In this document: positions 47,339-55,671 of the stretch, one piece after another
How the letters are laid out: every line of letters begins with the position of its first letter
How positions within the stretch are numbered: the first letter of the stretch is position 1
From: a virus
Virus record (IMG/VR): IMGVR_UViG_3300036770_004143
Coordinates: 186,001 to 250,000 of that record
Strand: one strand, 5' to 3'
DNA length: 64,000 nucleotides
Notes under the pieces: generated by a model
Database searches by the model: none
What the model was told of the DNA's origin: nothing
The model's input: the letters and a program-made list of their open reading frames with translations, nothing else
Translations under genes and position numbers: made by a program

Positions 47339-47809
47339 TTAATTATCATCATCTTCTTCATAATCATCTTCATCTTCATAATCATAATCAATGTAATATT
47401 CAGAAATTATATCACCTTTTATAAAACCAGGTTCAATTGATTTTCTTAAATGATCATCATTTTTATAGTAATAAGGTAGTTCAGATTCAGTTACATCTAA
47501 ATGCCCCCCAACTTTCAATCCTTTTGGTAATGAAGTTATGCTTGTTCTTACTAAAAATAAACTATCACCAATTTCCAATCCTTCTGGTAGTGATTTTATT
47601 TTTGAACGAGATAAATCTAACCAACCACTAATTTTCAAGCCTTTTGGTAATGAGGTAATTTTTCTATCCTGTAAATCCAAATCACCTTTAATATTTAATT
47701 CTTCTTCTGTTAATGGCTCACCATTTTCCCATTTCCACAAGAATGGAGTATTATGTTCTCCCTTCTTTTCAAGGAACTCAAATATTCTTTTTAATGCTTC
47801 TTTTTCCAT
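47339..47809 (-). CDS. Leucine-rich-repeat protein, 3 repeats, acidic tail
   Basis: 156 residues. C-cap PGFIKGDIISEYYIDYD is followed by an acidic tail (EDEDDYEEDDDN), unique in the family. The stop overlaps nothing; the ATG shares 1 nt with the Ntn-hydrolase stop. Confidence 0.85.
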   Translation of the reverse strand: MEKEALKRIFEFLEKKGEHNTPFLWKWENGEPLTEEELNIKGDLDLQDRKITSLPKGLKISGWLDLSRSKIKSLPEGLEIGDSLFLVRTSITSLPKGLKVGGHLDVTESELPYYYKNDDHLRKSIEPGFIKGDIISEYYIDYDYEDEDDYEEDDDN

Positions 47810-48711
47810 TATTTTCTATTTGTTTTCTCACCCTCTATTCTTACAGATATTTTTGGTTTATACCCTTTTGGCAATCTATTATCTATTCCAACAAATTCCC
47901 CCATTTCATTATCCATTCTAATAGTAATTTCTCTCTTATCCAAATTCATCATTATCTGCCCCACAGTCTGCATATTATACATATTCTTCATTCTATAAGG
48001 ATTCAAGAACTTATTTTTCTTATATTGTTCTTTCATCTTATCAATAACATCTTGATCCTTTTGAGCATCTTGCAAATGCTTTTTGGCCAACTCCAATCTT
48101 GAATGGGATGACTTCTTCTTTATGCCATAAATATAACCTGTTTTTTTGTGTACTATGCCATGATTGGTTCTTACCTCAACCTTATCATCACCCATCTTTG
48201 TTATGACCGGAGTGTCCTTACTTGTGAGTTCAATAATATATATATTCTTTGGGCTTCCAACAATTGTCTGCCCCTTAATTCCAACATTCTTTGGATCATC
48301 TGCGTCATAAGATATGATTGATTTAATCACATCTTTTAAATTCCTAAAACTTAATGCTCTACGTATTTTCTTACCATCATTGGAGTTCTTAACTTTCTTG
48401 GACTTGAATACTTTATTACTTTCCTTCTCATCTTGCCTAACCAATAGACTTGAATTAACTATTCCAATACCGTATTCATTCATTCCCTCGGACCAGTCTG
48501 TTTCTGTATCTCTCCAATACATAACCTCAACATCATCCACAATCTCATGGACAATTTCCATCTTTGCCAAATAACCCCTATCCCTGTTTTTGGCTATAAC
48601 ATTCCCATCATCTAATCTAACAGCAGCAATTGTGCATTCTTGGATTAGCCTTTGTTCATCTAAAATATTTACTTGACTTTCAGTAAGCAAAATGAATTTA
48701 TTATCTTTCAT
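47809..48711 (-). CDS. Ntn-hydrolase (choloylglycine/AAT-like) with N-terminal propeptide
   Basis: 300 residues. After 25 residues (LTESQVNILDEQRLIQE) comes CTIAAVRLDDGNVIAKNRDR, the Cys-led start of N-terminal-nucleophile hydrolases (C-x6-DG-x5-NRD). Further landmarks are GMNEYGIGIVNSSLL, a TIVGSPKNIYIIE stretch and RTNHGIV. If Cys26 is the nucleophile, the peptide bond after Glu25 must be cut; the I-Q-E before it fits a T4-type prohead protease site. Amide substrate unknown. A TATTTAT element precedes it. Confidence 0.7.
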   Translation of the reverse strand: MKDNKFILLTESQVNILDEQRLIQECTIAAVRLDDGNVIAKNRDRGYLAKMEIVHEIVDDVEVMYWRDTETDWSEGMNEYGIGIVNSSLLVRQDEKESNKVFKSKKVKNSNDGKKIRRALSFRNLKDVIKSIISYDADDPKNVGIKGQTIVGSPKNIYIIELTSKDTPVITKMGDDKVEVRTNHGIVHKKTGYIYGIKKKSSHSRLELAKKHLQDAQKDQDVIDKMKEQYKKNKFLNPYRMKNMYNMQTVGQIMMNLDKREITIRMDNEMGEFVGIDNRLPKGYKPKISVRIEGEKTNRK

Positions 48712-48721
48712 TTTTTTTACT

Positions 48722-48728
48722 ATAAATA
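48722..48728 (-). promoter_or_regulatory. TATTTAT element before the Ntn-hydrolase gene
   Basis: ATATATTTATAGTAAAAA on the coding strand, 10 nt before the ATG; putative late-promoter class. Confidence 0.35.
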
Positions 48729-48730
48729 TA

Positions 48731-49147
48731 TCAAGACAATGATTTAATCAAACTCATCATCTTATCATCTATATATAACCCACTTAATTCTTCATAGGTA
48801 AAATAGCCACATTCTGTATGCTCATCACCATCCATAGCATTCTCCAAATCTGGAACTAATTTCTTATCTGGGCTGTCTAATAAGAACACATTGAACCTAC
48901 CATTTATCTTGCTACCATCTCTTGAATATCTATCAATGGATGCAATAGGTGTTAGTTTCCTATTTGTTATATGAATATTAGTTTCCTCATAGAACTCCCT
49001 TTTAGCACCTTCATGTGTTGTTTCAAATGTTTCCAATTTCCCAGCAGGAACTGACCACATTCCAGGCAAACTATTGCTCTTTGGACTTCTCTTGCAAAGT
49101 AGAAACTCCTTATTGTGTCTTACTAATACACCAACATACTCTCTCAT
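48731..49147 (-). CDS. Nudix hydrolase
   Basis: 138 residues with a complete Nudix box, GKLETFETTHEGAKREFYEE then TNI (G-x5-E-x7-REUxEExGU), in a typical fold (FLLCKRSPKSNSLPGMWSVP before it). Nudix enzymes hydrolyse nucleoside diphosphates linked to X. Phage examples act on dNTPs, NAD or cap-like RNA ends; the substrate is unknown here. Confidence 0.92.
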   Translation of the reverse strand: MREYVGVLVRHNKEFLLCKRSPKSNSLPGMWSVPAGKLETFETTHEGAKREFYEETNIHITNRKLTPIASIDRYSRDGSKINGRFNVFLLDSPDKKLVPDLENAMDGDEHTECGYFTYEELSGLYIDDKMMSLIKSLS

Positions 49148-49158
49148 ATTCTTTTTAT

Positions 49159-49860
49159 TTATTGTTTGATTAAATGATAAGCATTTTTATTTCCAGTGTC
49201 AATGAATACCAATTCAGCATCATCATATTTCTTAATTACTTTTTCATCCAAATGAGTATGACCAACCACTTGGTTAAATCCTGGAATATAATCATTTGTC
49301 AATTCCTTCATACCTGCCCAAAATACACCAGAGAAAGGATCAATACCACCCCTCTCATCACCAATGTAAAAAAGGGTCTTGCAACTAATTTCAAACAAGA
49401 AGTTTAACTTGTCTGCAATGTCATTATGCTCTTTTACATCACCCCAACCCAAATCCAATGCTGTTAAATAATCATTCTCTGTTGATTGAACCAACTTGTT
49501 TGTAATCCCAGCATGGGAAACAATGGTATTACCATATAGAAATGTTGCTTGGAACAAATCTTTGTGCTTCTTGAATAAGTTATTTACATCAAACATAATG
49601 CTATAATCAAATCCTGTTCCCCTATAATTACTATTCAAGTAATAATAATGAATATCATGATTACCCAAAAGCAACTTAACCTTATCTGGATAAGTTTGTT
49701 TAAGTTTGATGATTTTCCTAAAATTATCCAAAATCTTTTTTGACCCAATGGAATAAGAATCAAAGTAATCACCTACAAAGACAATATAGTCCTCATCCAT
49801 ATGCTCATTAACAATGGATTTCCAGAAGTCTTGACCATGAATATCACCAATTACTAACAT
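49159..49860 (-). CDS. Metallophosphatase, PPP-like
   Basis: 233 residues. GDIHG, VGDYFDSYS, LLGNHDIHY, VSHAGIT and VGHTHLDEK give the full calcineurin-type metal site in the order of lambda-type Ser/Thr or bis-nucleotide phosphatases. Protein or diadenosine-tetraphosphate substrates are both possible. The TATTTTTG box at 49880-49887 may be its promoter. Confidence 0.88.
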   Translation of the reverse strand: MLVIGDIHGQDFWKSIVNEHMDEDYIVFVGDYFDSYSIGSKKILDNFRKIIKLKQTYPDKVKLLLGNHDIHYYYLNSNYRGTGFDYSIMFDVNNLFKKHKDLFQATFLYGNTIVSHAGITNKLVQSTENDYLTALDLGWGDVKEHNDIADKLNFLFEISCKTLFYIGDERGGIDPFSGVFWAGMKELTNDYIPGFNQVVGHTHLDEKVIKKYDDAELVFIDTGNKNAYHLIKQ

Positions 49861-49879
49861 TTTTTTGTGTTTTGTTTTG

Positions 49880-49911
49880 CAAAAATAGAATTAAATTTGA
49901 TTAAAACCTAT
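49880..49911 (-). promoter_or_regulatory. Possible promoter before the phosphatase gene
   Basis: TATTTTTG at 49880-49887 and TAGG at the -33 position, the same variant as at 29070. Confidence 0.4.
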
Positions 49912-49915
49912 TTAT
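49909..49915 (+). promoter_or_regulatory. TATTTAT element before the DUF192 gene
   Basis: CCTATTTATTATATAAATA, 16 nt before the ATG at 49932; putative late-promoter class. Confidence 0.35.
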
Positions 49916-49931
49916 TATATAAATAATTATC

Positions 49932-50279
49932 ATGAAATTGAAAATAAATGATTTAACCTTTGAAGCAAAATTGGCAATATCTCGTGAAGAGAAAGAAAAA
50001 GGAATGATGAATAAGGAATTTGATGAAACCTTTAATTCTATGTTATTCCTTATGGATGAACCCAGATCCTGTTTCTGGATGAAGAATTGTATCATACCAT
50101 TGGATATAATAATGATTGATGATAATGTAATCACAAAGATACATCACAATTGCCCCCCATGTACAACTGAAAGATGTAAAAGATATTGTGGTGATGGGAA
50201 TATGGTGTTAGAGGTGATAGGGGGAACGTGTAAAAAAAATAACATCAAGGAGGGTGATGTCCTTGATGTTAATAGTTAA
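49932..50279 (+). CDS. DUF192 protein
   Basis: 115 residues. REEKEKGMMNKEFDETFNSM, CFWMKNCIIPLDIIMIDDNV, CPPCTTERCKRYCGDG and VLEVIGGTCKKN match DUF192 (RxxGLM..., FWMKNTxIPLDxxFI, ADxxVLEV), known from bacteria and marine phages, role unknown. The CPPC cluster adds four Cys. Confidence 0.88.
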   Translation: MKLKINDLTFEAKLAISREEKEKGMMNKEFDETFNSMLFLMDEPRSCFWMKNCIIPLDIIMIDDNVITKIHHNCPPCTTERCKRYCGDGNMVLEVIGGTCKKNNIKEGDVLDVNS

Positions 50280-51757
50280 TATTTGCTAACTTCTGTTTCT
50301 AACTTATCTTTAATTTTACTTGCAATAGTTTTCATTAAACTCAAGTATTCTGTCTCTCCGCCCTCTTTTTTAGAATCAGATTTGACATATTTTGGTTCTG
50401 ATGATGCTGTTCTTGGTTCTGTTGATTTTGGTTTTGGTGTTCTTGGACCAGGAGGCCTTTTACCCCTACCTATGAAGTTCAATCCTGAAATGTTTGTAAT
50501 ACTTGGATGACCACCACTATTTGCTTGGATTATATCCCAAGCATTTAATGCAACACAATCTAATTTTTGTTTCTCATCTTCTGTTAATTCACTAAATAAC
50601 TTATCCATAATTGATTTCAATTCAGCATTTGTTTTTGGCGCACCAGGTTTTGTATAATACTTATCCCCATATGTTGCATGAAAATCATTGTATGTAAATC
50701 CAACACTATCTTCCTTTGCTTTTGATTCATTAACCCACTTCATTGTTGATAATAAGATTAACTTATCTTCCAACATTGGTTTGAATTGTGCCATAACCTT
50801 TTGTGCTAATTCCCCTAAATGAAGTGCCTTGTATTTTGGATTTTCTTTAAATGGATTTTTTGAAACCTGGATTAAACCCAATGGCCAATAAATAATCAAA
50901 AAGTTTGCATCTGGTTGATTCTTAAATGCAACATATCTATCATATGATCCTGTACCCTTTAAAGTACCCATACCATATTGATATATAATACCATCCTCAT
51001 ATTTAACACTTGGACTGTCTTTCATTGATTCAATATATTTCTCTGCATTCATCTGCAAATCCTCTGGTAATTCATCTGTATTCTCTTTCATCCATTTCTT
51101 AATATTATTCAATATAGATAATATAGATGGTGTTGAATTCATTACAAGATATTCAAGAAATCCTTTCTTATTCTTAAATGCCAATAATAATTTATTTGCA
51201 ACAAGACCAAGTAATAATTTATTCTCCCTCATTGATTTTGACTTATCATACTTATATAAGTAATTGATAACATTGTCTGGGGTTAAACCTTGTCTAACAA
51301 AATCAGCCGAATCCACTGTATTGATTATCAAAATATCTGTATCACTAAACAAATCACTTTTTGAAATAACTTGTGAAATGGTTTCAGCATTTGACCTTGC
51401 TTTCTTAAATTGTCCTGATGTTTTTTTGGTATCAACACCAATCTGGCTATCATGGTGATCTGTATGTATTTTGAACATAGGTTTTCCATGTGCAAAATCC
51501 ACTAGAACAGGCATAGTATCCCCTAGGGCATCATTCTTCTTTACAGCAAACTCCATATCCCCGTATTGGATAACATGTGCATCAATAACTTCAATGCCAT
51601 TATCTTCCAAGTATTTTTTCATAGCTAAAGCCGATGTAACACCATCAAGCCCTCAGAGGTCCTGGTGAAAGTAGATCTCCGCTTTATTATAACGGTTTGC
51701 AAGAGCATCAATATCTCTAATTCCACTTTCTACCAGGACCTGATTGTTTTTTTTCAT
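50276..51757 (-). CDS. DHH-family phosphoesterase gene with in-frame UGA
   Basis: Frame from the ATG at 51757: 34 codons end FHQDL, then TGA (51653-51655), GGG and CTT, then DGVTSALAMKKYLEDNGIEV and the rest of the protein, all in the same frame. Downstream are VDFAHGKPMFKIHTDHHDSQ and INTVDSADF. FHQDL-DGVTSA and the DHHD-like motif identify DHH phosphoesterases, in which FHxDLDGVTSA is normally continuous. The frame thus carries a 9-nt insertion (CTCTGAGGG) that keeps frame but adds a stop. If Leu-tRNA hops from CTC to CTT the product would be a normal 490-residue enzyme. Initiation at 51622 would give only a truncated 448-residue protein lacking the first motif. Confidence 0.7.
51653..51655 (-). 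other. In-frame UGA flanked by Leu codons (possible translational bypass)
   Basis: Coding-strand sequence reads GAC CTC TGA GGG CTT GAT GGT. CTC (take-off?) and CTT (landing?) both encode Leu and can be read by one tRNA-Leu(GAG). The 6 nt between are TGAGGG, which also contains a GAGGG purine run just before the landing codon. Confidence 0.6.
51657..51741 (-). repeat. 16-bp inverted repeat ending at the UGA site
   Basis: 51657-51672 pairs with 51725-51741 with one bulged nucleotide: AGGUCCUGGU-a-GAAAGU with ACUUUC-ACCAGGACCU in the mRNA. The loop is about 52 nt. The 3' strand ends inside the CTC codon before TGA. Both arms are coding (QVLVES and YFHQDL). Confidence 0.9.
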
Positions 51758-51780
51758 AGTCGTTTATTTTTTTTATTACA

Positions 51781-51787
51781 ATAAATA
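51781..51787 (-). promoter_or_regulatory. TATTTAT element before the DHH gene
   Basis: TATATATTTATTGTAATAAA on the coding strand, 23 nt before the ATG at 51757; putative late-promoter class. Confidence 0.35.
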
Positions 51788-51792
51788 TATAA

Positions 51793-52689
51793 CTACTTTA
51801 AATAAGTAGTTAAGTTATATAACTCATTTTTAGTTATCGAACATTTACTTTGTTTTGAACAATTTTCACTTCCCAAAATTGGTTCTAAATTCTCTTTTGC
51901 TGACAAAATTTCAGGAGGAATATTATTTTTAAAACCTTCAAATATGCTATACTTATGATCAATATGATATAAGTATTTACCAATTTTATAATTGTTAGGG
52001 TTAATTATGTCTTTATATCTTCTATATGTGATTTTTGTTAATGAACGCACTTTTTTAGCATAATTCATATATTCTAATAAATCCTCATTTTTAAAACCAC
52101 ATTTTATTGAATCATAATAACAATAACTACAAATAAATTTTTTATGTTTAGCAGCAAAATTAACATATCTTTTATCAGAAATATGTCCATTTTTACACTC
52201 AACAACTAATTTACTATTTTTACCATCTAAATCTAATAATGATAGCAATTTAAAACCATTTTTATTTACTATTTTTTTTAAAAAAACTTCATTTATTATA
52301 CTTTGATTCTTTTTTATTTTAACATCATCAATTAAAGAGGGATTTTTAGCACCTTTCCATTTTTCAGAATAGATTAATTTTAATTCTTTAACTCTTTCTT
52401 CACTATGAAAATCACTCCATTTTCTATTATCACCAAATCTACCATTACCATCACCACTACATTGACAAGGTCTGCATATTTGAATATCAAAATTCAATTT
52501 ATCCTTAATTAAATGACACGCATTTATTGAGTGCAATTTATTAGGTGTTTTACATGTTAAAGAATCACAAGCCCAAATAACTTTATAACCAGTAGTTCCT
52601 TTTTTATTATCCAAATATTTCCCATCAATTTTGGTATAATAATTAGGTTTAGATTTATAATAAAATGGCTTCCAAATTGATTTAATCAA
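51793..52689 (-). CDS. HNH-type homing endonuclease
   Basis: 298 residues. The N-terminal half has paired Cys (ACDSLTCKTPNKLH; ICRPCQCSGDGNGR; CSYCYYDSIKCG), probable zinc sites. The C-terminus reads KYLYHIDHKYSIFEGFKNNI, PPEILSAKENLEPILGSENC, the H-N-H order of phage homing enzymes. It lies 35 nt upstream of the DHH gene with the in-frame stop, on the same strand, as mobA lies upstream of gene 60 in T4. Confidence 0.8.
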   Translation of the reverse strand: MIKSIWKPFYYKSKPNYYTKIDGKYLDNKKGTTGYKVIWACDSLTCKTPNKLHSINACHLIKDKLNFDIQICRPCQCSGDGNGRFGDNRKWSDFHSEERVKELKLIYSEKWKGAKNPSLIDDVKIKKNQSIINEVFLKKIVNKNGFKLLSLLDLDGKNSKLVVECKNGHISDKRYVNFAAKHKKFICSYCYYDSIKCGFKNEDLLEYMNYAKKVRSLTKITYRRYKDIINPNNYKIGKYLYHIDHKYSIFEGFKNNIPPEILSAKENLEPILGSENCSKQSKCSITKNELYNLTTYLK

Positions 52690-52690
52690 C

Positions 52691-53059
52691 TTAATTAAGT
52701 GTTAATAAATATTTCATTTTATTCACTTCTGCCAAAATTTCATCTCTGATATTTAGCAAATCAGTGTCTTCTCCTTCTGTTAATTTTTCTGATAAACTCA
52801 TCAAAAACTCTGTAAAATCATCCAGATACTCCTGCATTGAAAATCCCTCAATATCTTTAAACTCCATTGAGAAATCACCCCCAAACTCAGGACGACCATG
52901 CTTACCCATACAAACTTCAACATACTTATCAATCAAATCATCCAGATTTTCATAAAAAGCACCATAAGCCTGGTGCTTTGCATATGATTTTGTTTGCCAA
53001 TGCAAGAACCTAAACTGAATTTGAGTGCTAACTAGTTCTAATATAATCTCTTCATTCAT
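52691..53059 (-). CDS. DUF5856 protein
   Basis: 122 residues. LVSTQIQFRFLHWQTKSYAK, YGAFYENLDDLIDKYVEVCM, GKHGRPEFGG. The Q--FR--HWQT-S-A-H-A---FY---D-LID-FVE---GK-GR pattern is DUF5856, a ferritin-like helical family of phages. Role unknown. Confidence 0.8.
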   Translation of the reverse strand: MNEEIILELVSTQIQFRFLHWQTKSYAKHQAYGAFYENLDDLIDKYVEVCMGKHGRPEFGGDFSMEFKDIEGFSMQEYLDDFTEFLMSLSEKLTEGEDTDLLNIRDEILAEVNKMKYLLTLN

Positions 53060-53060
53060 A

Positions 53061-53663
53061 TTATAATAATTTTATTAATCTTCTTTCTCCACCTCCACGG
53101 GCTTCTCTATACATATCATTAAATGTTTTTTCATCTATTTCATATAAAAAACTTTCATCCATACTATATAGAAACTTTTTATCTCTATGACTACCCTTTG
53201 CTAATTTAGAGAAAAACTCTTTTGTTAAATCAGTATCTATTTCCATATTTTTATCCCAGCCTTTTTTTGTGAAACTATTTATAACCTTACCCATACCTGA
53301 TGCATCATTAGTTCCAATTTCAACAAACTCATTACTATCTTTATATATAACTGAATACTGATCATAATACTCCCCCAAGAAAAGTAAGCGTTCTTTACTT
53401 ATGTTTGGTATAAAAAGTGTTTTTTCATTTATCCAATCACCTTCTTCTTTAAAACCACCTTCTAATTCAATATAACCTAATTTAAGATTATTTCTAACAA
53501 AAGATTTTAATTCTTTATACCTTTCTAAATTTTCAACCCTAGATAAGTATTTTCTAAATGGAGAAATCACGCCAAAAGATGCTGAATCATCCTGAACATA
53601 TTTCCAAACTCTTGATAAACTACTTTCTTGTAGTATAACATTTTTTACTTTCCTTTTTTCCAT
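53061..53663 (-). CDS. Conserved phage protein, 200 aa
   Basis: SSLSRVWKYVQDDSASFGVI followed by SPFRKYLSRVENLERYKELK, then YIELEGGFKEEGDWINEKTL and YYDQYSVIYKDSNEF. This SRxWxHVQ...FGVI(S/T)AFR...NxxRNxELK...Y-EL-GG(Y/F)-E-G pattern is widespread in phages and conjugative elements. Function unknown. Confidence 0.65.
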   Translation of the reverse strand: MEKRKVKNVILQESSLSRVWKYVQDDSASFGVISPFRKYLSRVENLERYKELKSFVRNNLKLGYIELEGGFKEEGDWINEKTLFIPNISKERLLFLGEYYDQYSVIYKDSNEFVEIGTNDASGMGKVINSFTKKGWDKNMEIDTDLTKEFFSKLAKGSHRDKKFLYSMDESFLYEIDEKTFNDMYREARGGGERRLIKLL

Positions 53664-53680
53664 ATAACTATGTTTTAATA

Positions 53681-53923
53681 TTAAATACTTGTTCCTGACA
53701 ATTTATTTATCTTAAACTCAAGATATTCTATTGCTTTTTTTAAATCTTCAATTTCCTTGTCTGGATTTTTCCTGCCGGATCTTGCAACATATTTAACAAC
53801 ATTGAATAAATAGGCATCTTTATCCAAACCCCAAGCCTCACATACTTTATAAACCTCATATGTGTTATCTTCCCCAAATTTATAATGGTCTGGGTGTGAA
53901 ACCATTTCTTTGTTTGTTATCAT
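53681..53923 (-). CDS. DUF3310 protein
   Basis: 80 residues. SHPDHYKFGEDNTYEVYKVC, FNVVKYVARSGRKNPDKEIE, DLKKAIEYLEFKIN. HPDHY, (G/N)NVxKYxxRxGxK and DLxKAxxYL define DUF3310, the nucleotide-kinase-associated phage domain. Function unproven. Confidence 0.9.
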   Translation of the reverse strand: MITNKEMVSHPDHYKFGEDNTYEVYKVCEAWGLDKDAYLFNVVKYVARSGRKNPDKEIEDLKKAIEYLEFKINKLSGTSI

Positions 53924-54639
53924 AATTTATCAATATTTTTAAAGATTATTTTACGTTTTGCAATTGGTAATATGGTTTCTCTTACTGGAAAGTCTTGTGT
54001 AGATGTAATTTCATAAACCTGTTTATTTGTATCATATCCTTTTTCTTTAAGTTTATCAAAAACCTTAATCATAGATATCTTATCATAATCACCACAATAA
54101 ATTTCATTGAATGAACTGCTTGTGCTATACTTTCCATCATTGAGAAGAACTTCAAACGAATAAATATATAATAATTTTTTTGTTTTGTCAAAATAATAGA
54201 AATAACCTGTTGAACTTATTGCTGATTTATTTTTTTTTAATTTAACATCAATATTCTCAAAAGCTAAAGTCCAAATTGATTTGGCAAAATTAAATAAATC
54301 AAGAAATTTTGGGTATGTAAAATTAATTGTTCTACTAACTTCACTCTTATCCTTAACCATTAGTTTAGGAACTTCATCATATCTAAAATCCCCAAGTTCA
54401 ATCTCATCATCATATTCATTTAACTGCCTGGTTAATGAAACAATTTTATTATCCTTACCTATGGAAGCAATATTGATTAAGTTTAATGTTATGTCATGTA
54501 AATCAGGATATATCTTTAATTCATTTAATCTACCCTCTGAACTCTTTATATAGTTTAGAGCAATGTATTTATTGTATTCAAAATCAATAGGACGTCTAAA
54601 CACCCACTCAGAATTAAGTTTTTCATTCATCATCATCAT
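53920..54639 (-). CDS. Conserved phage protein, 239 aa
   Basis: NSEWVFRRPIDFEYNKYIAL, YIKSSEGRLNELKIYPDLHD, then FYYFDKTKKLLYIYSFEVLL. The WxxxPIDFEYNKYxLL-YxxxxxxRxNxxKxYPxxx(E/D) start is conserved in marine phages. No catalytic motif; a structural role is possible. The start has a run of four Met codons. Confidence 0.6.
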   Translation of the reverse strand: MMMMNEKLNSEWVFRRPIDFEYNKYIALNYIKSSEGRLNELKIYPDLHDITLNLINIASIGKDNKIVSLTRQLNEYDDEIELGDFRYDEVPKLMVKDKSEVSRTINFTYPKFLDLFNFAKSIWTLAFENIDVKLKKNKSAISSTGYFYYFDKTKKLLYIYSFEVLLNDGKYSTSSSFNEIYCGDYDKISMIKVFDKLKEKGYDTNKQVYEITSTQDFPVRETILPIAKRKIIFKNIDKL

Positions 54640-54711
54640 CTTCTTTTTTTTAATATAATTTCTAAAATGTAGAAATCAAAATATCCTTTATTATTTTTAT
54701 AAATATCTATA

Positions 54712-54718
54712 TATTTAT
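54712..54718 (+). promoter_or_regulatory. TATTTAT element before the gene at 54735
   Basis: ATATATTTATATATAAATA, 16 nt before the ATG; putative late-promoter class. Confidence 0.35.
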
Positions 54719-54734
54719 ATATAAATATAAAATT

Positions 54735-54872
54735 ATGGGATGTGGTTGTAAATCTAAAACAAATGAAAGTGTGCAATCTTCTGCATCTTCCTCTCAAGAG
54801 CAAGAAAACTTGAAAGATAAGATAAAGAAAACAGTTGAAAAATACTACACAGCACAGAAAACAAAAGGCTAA
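54735..54872 (+). CDS. Small Cys-containing protein, 45 aa
   Basis: MGCGCKSKTNESVQSSASSS then NLKDKIKKTVEKYYTAQKTK. MGCGCKxK and (I/L)KKTVEKYY ends recur in small proteins of large marine phages. The N-terminal GCGC could bind metal or be modified. A terminator follows immediately. Confidence 0.65.
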   Translation: MGCGCKSKTNESVQSSASSSQEQENLKDKIKKTVEKYYTAQKTKG

Positions 54873-54880
54873 ATTGCAGA

Positions 54881-54906
54881 AAAAGGGGTTTATTGCCCCT
54901 TTTTTT
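54881..54906 (+). terminator. Rho-independent terminator
   Basis: AAAAGGGG/CCCCTTTT with a 7-nt loop and a run of T, 8 nt after the stop of the gene at 54735. Confidence 0.9.
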
Positions 54907-54924
54907 ATTTATATTGTAAAATAT

Positions 54925-54931
54925 TATTTAT
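54925..54931 (+). promoter_or_regulatory. TATTTAT element before the gene at 54952
   Basis: ATTATTTATATGTTTATC, 20 nt before the ATG; putative late-promoter class. Confidence 0.35.
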
Positions 54932-54951
54932 ATGTTTATCAAAAAAATAAT

Positions 54952-55638
54952 ATGAACATTAAAAAGAAAACTATAATCTGTAATTTATTTTCTGATTTTA
55001 TTCTTGAAAAGATTGGTCTGGATACCAACACTAAAATCCAGATTACTGATTGCTCAAACTTCTATACAATAAATGGTGATAGCAATAGTCTAATAGTCCT
55101 AAACATAAATGAAACTGTTGATGAATTTAATTCAAAATTTAAAACATTCCTGGGTGAAGACAAAATCTTAAGAACAATTGACTTAATTAACTATGGTGCA
55201 AAATTAACCCCCACTCAAAAACTAAAATATAAGTTCTATAACACAGAAAATTGCTTATACCCAAAAGATGAAATAAATGACACCATAAAATCCTATACAA
55301 CCACATCCACATTCCCCCACGGCTATTCTTTCCTCCAAGGTAGGAGTTTGTTATATAAACTTAAAAACATTGCTTACAACGTCTTTAAACTAGGTTATAT
55401 CAAATGGCTTGATATTGAAATGAATTGTAATGAGGTTGATGATGATATTATCAACATAAGCCACAATCTCTCCCCATTAAAACACGACTTTATTAAATCA
55501 GCAATACTAGATGTGTTTGATATTGAATCAATCACTAATATGGATATTAACAAATATGATATCTACAATGAATCACTAAAAATCACAAGAGAATCCCCAA
55601 AAATTAAAAAATTATATAAGGACTTTATTGTGATGTGA
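54952..55638 (+). CDS. Unknown 228-residue protein
   Basis: Starts MNIKKKTIICNLFSDFILEK at 54952, after the terminator; a longer frame from 54835 would run through it. Alpha/beta, no family recognised; LQGRSLLYKLKNIAYNVFKL is a notable basic helix. Confidence 0.6.
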   Translation: MNIKKKTIICNLFSDFILEKIGLDTNTKIQITDCSNFYTINGDSNSLIVLNINETVDEFNSKFKTFLGEDKILRTIDLINYGAKLTPTQKLKYKFYNTENCLYPKDEINDTIKSYTTTSTFPHGYSFLQGRSLLYKLKNIAYNVFKLGYIKWLDIEMNCNEVDDDIINISHNLSPLKHDFIKSAILDVFDIESITNMDINKYDIYNESLKITRESPKIKKLYKDFIVM

Positions 55639-55639
55639 T

Positions 55640-55670
55640 AAAAATGGGGGATTCAATATCCCCCATTTTT
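55640..55670. terminator. Bidirectional terminator
   Basis: 13-bp perfect stem AAAAATGGGGGAT/ATCCCCCATTTTT with a 5-nt loop, between convergent genes. A- and T-runs make it work on both strands. Confidence 0.93.
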
Positions 55671-55671
55671 A

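Noticed and set aside
51641-51660. RF2-type +1 frameshift at CTC TGA
   Set aside because: The codons after TGA continue the DHH protein in the same frame, so a +1 shift would not restore the product.
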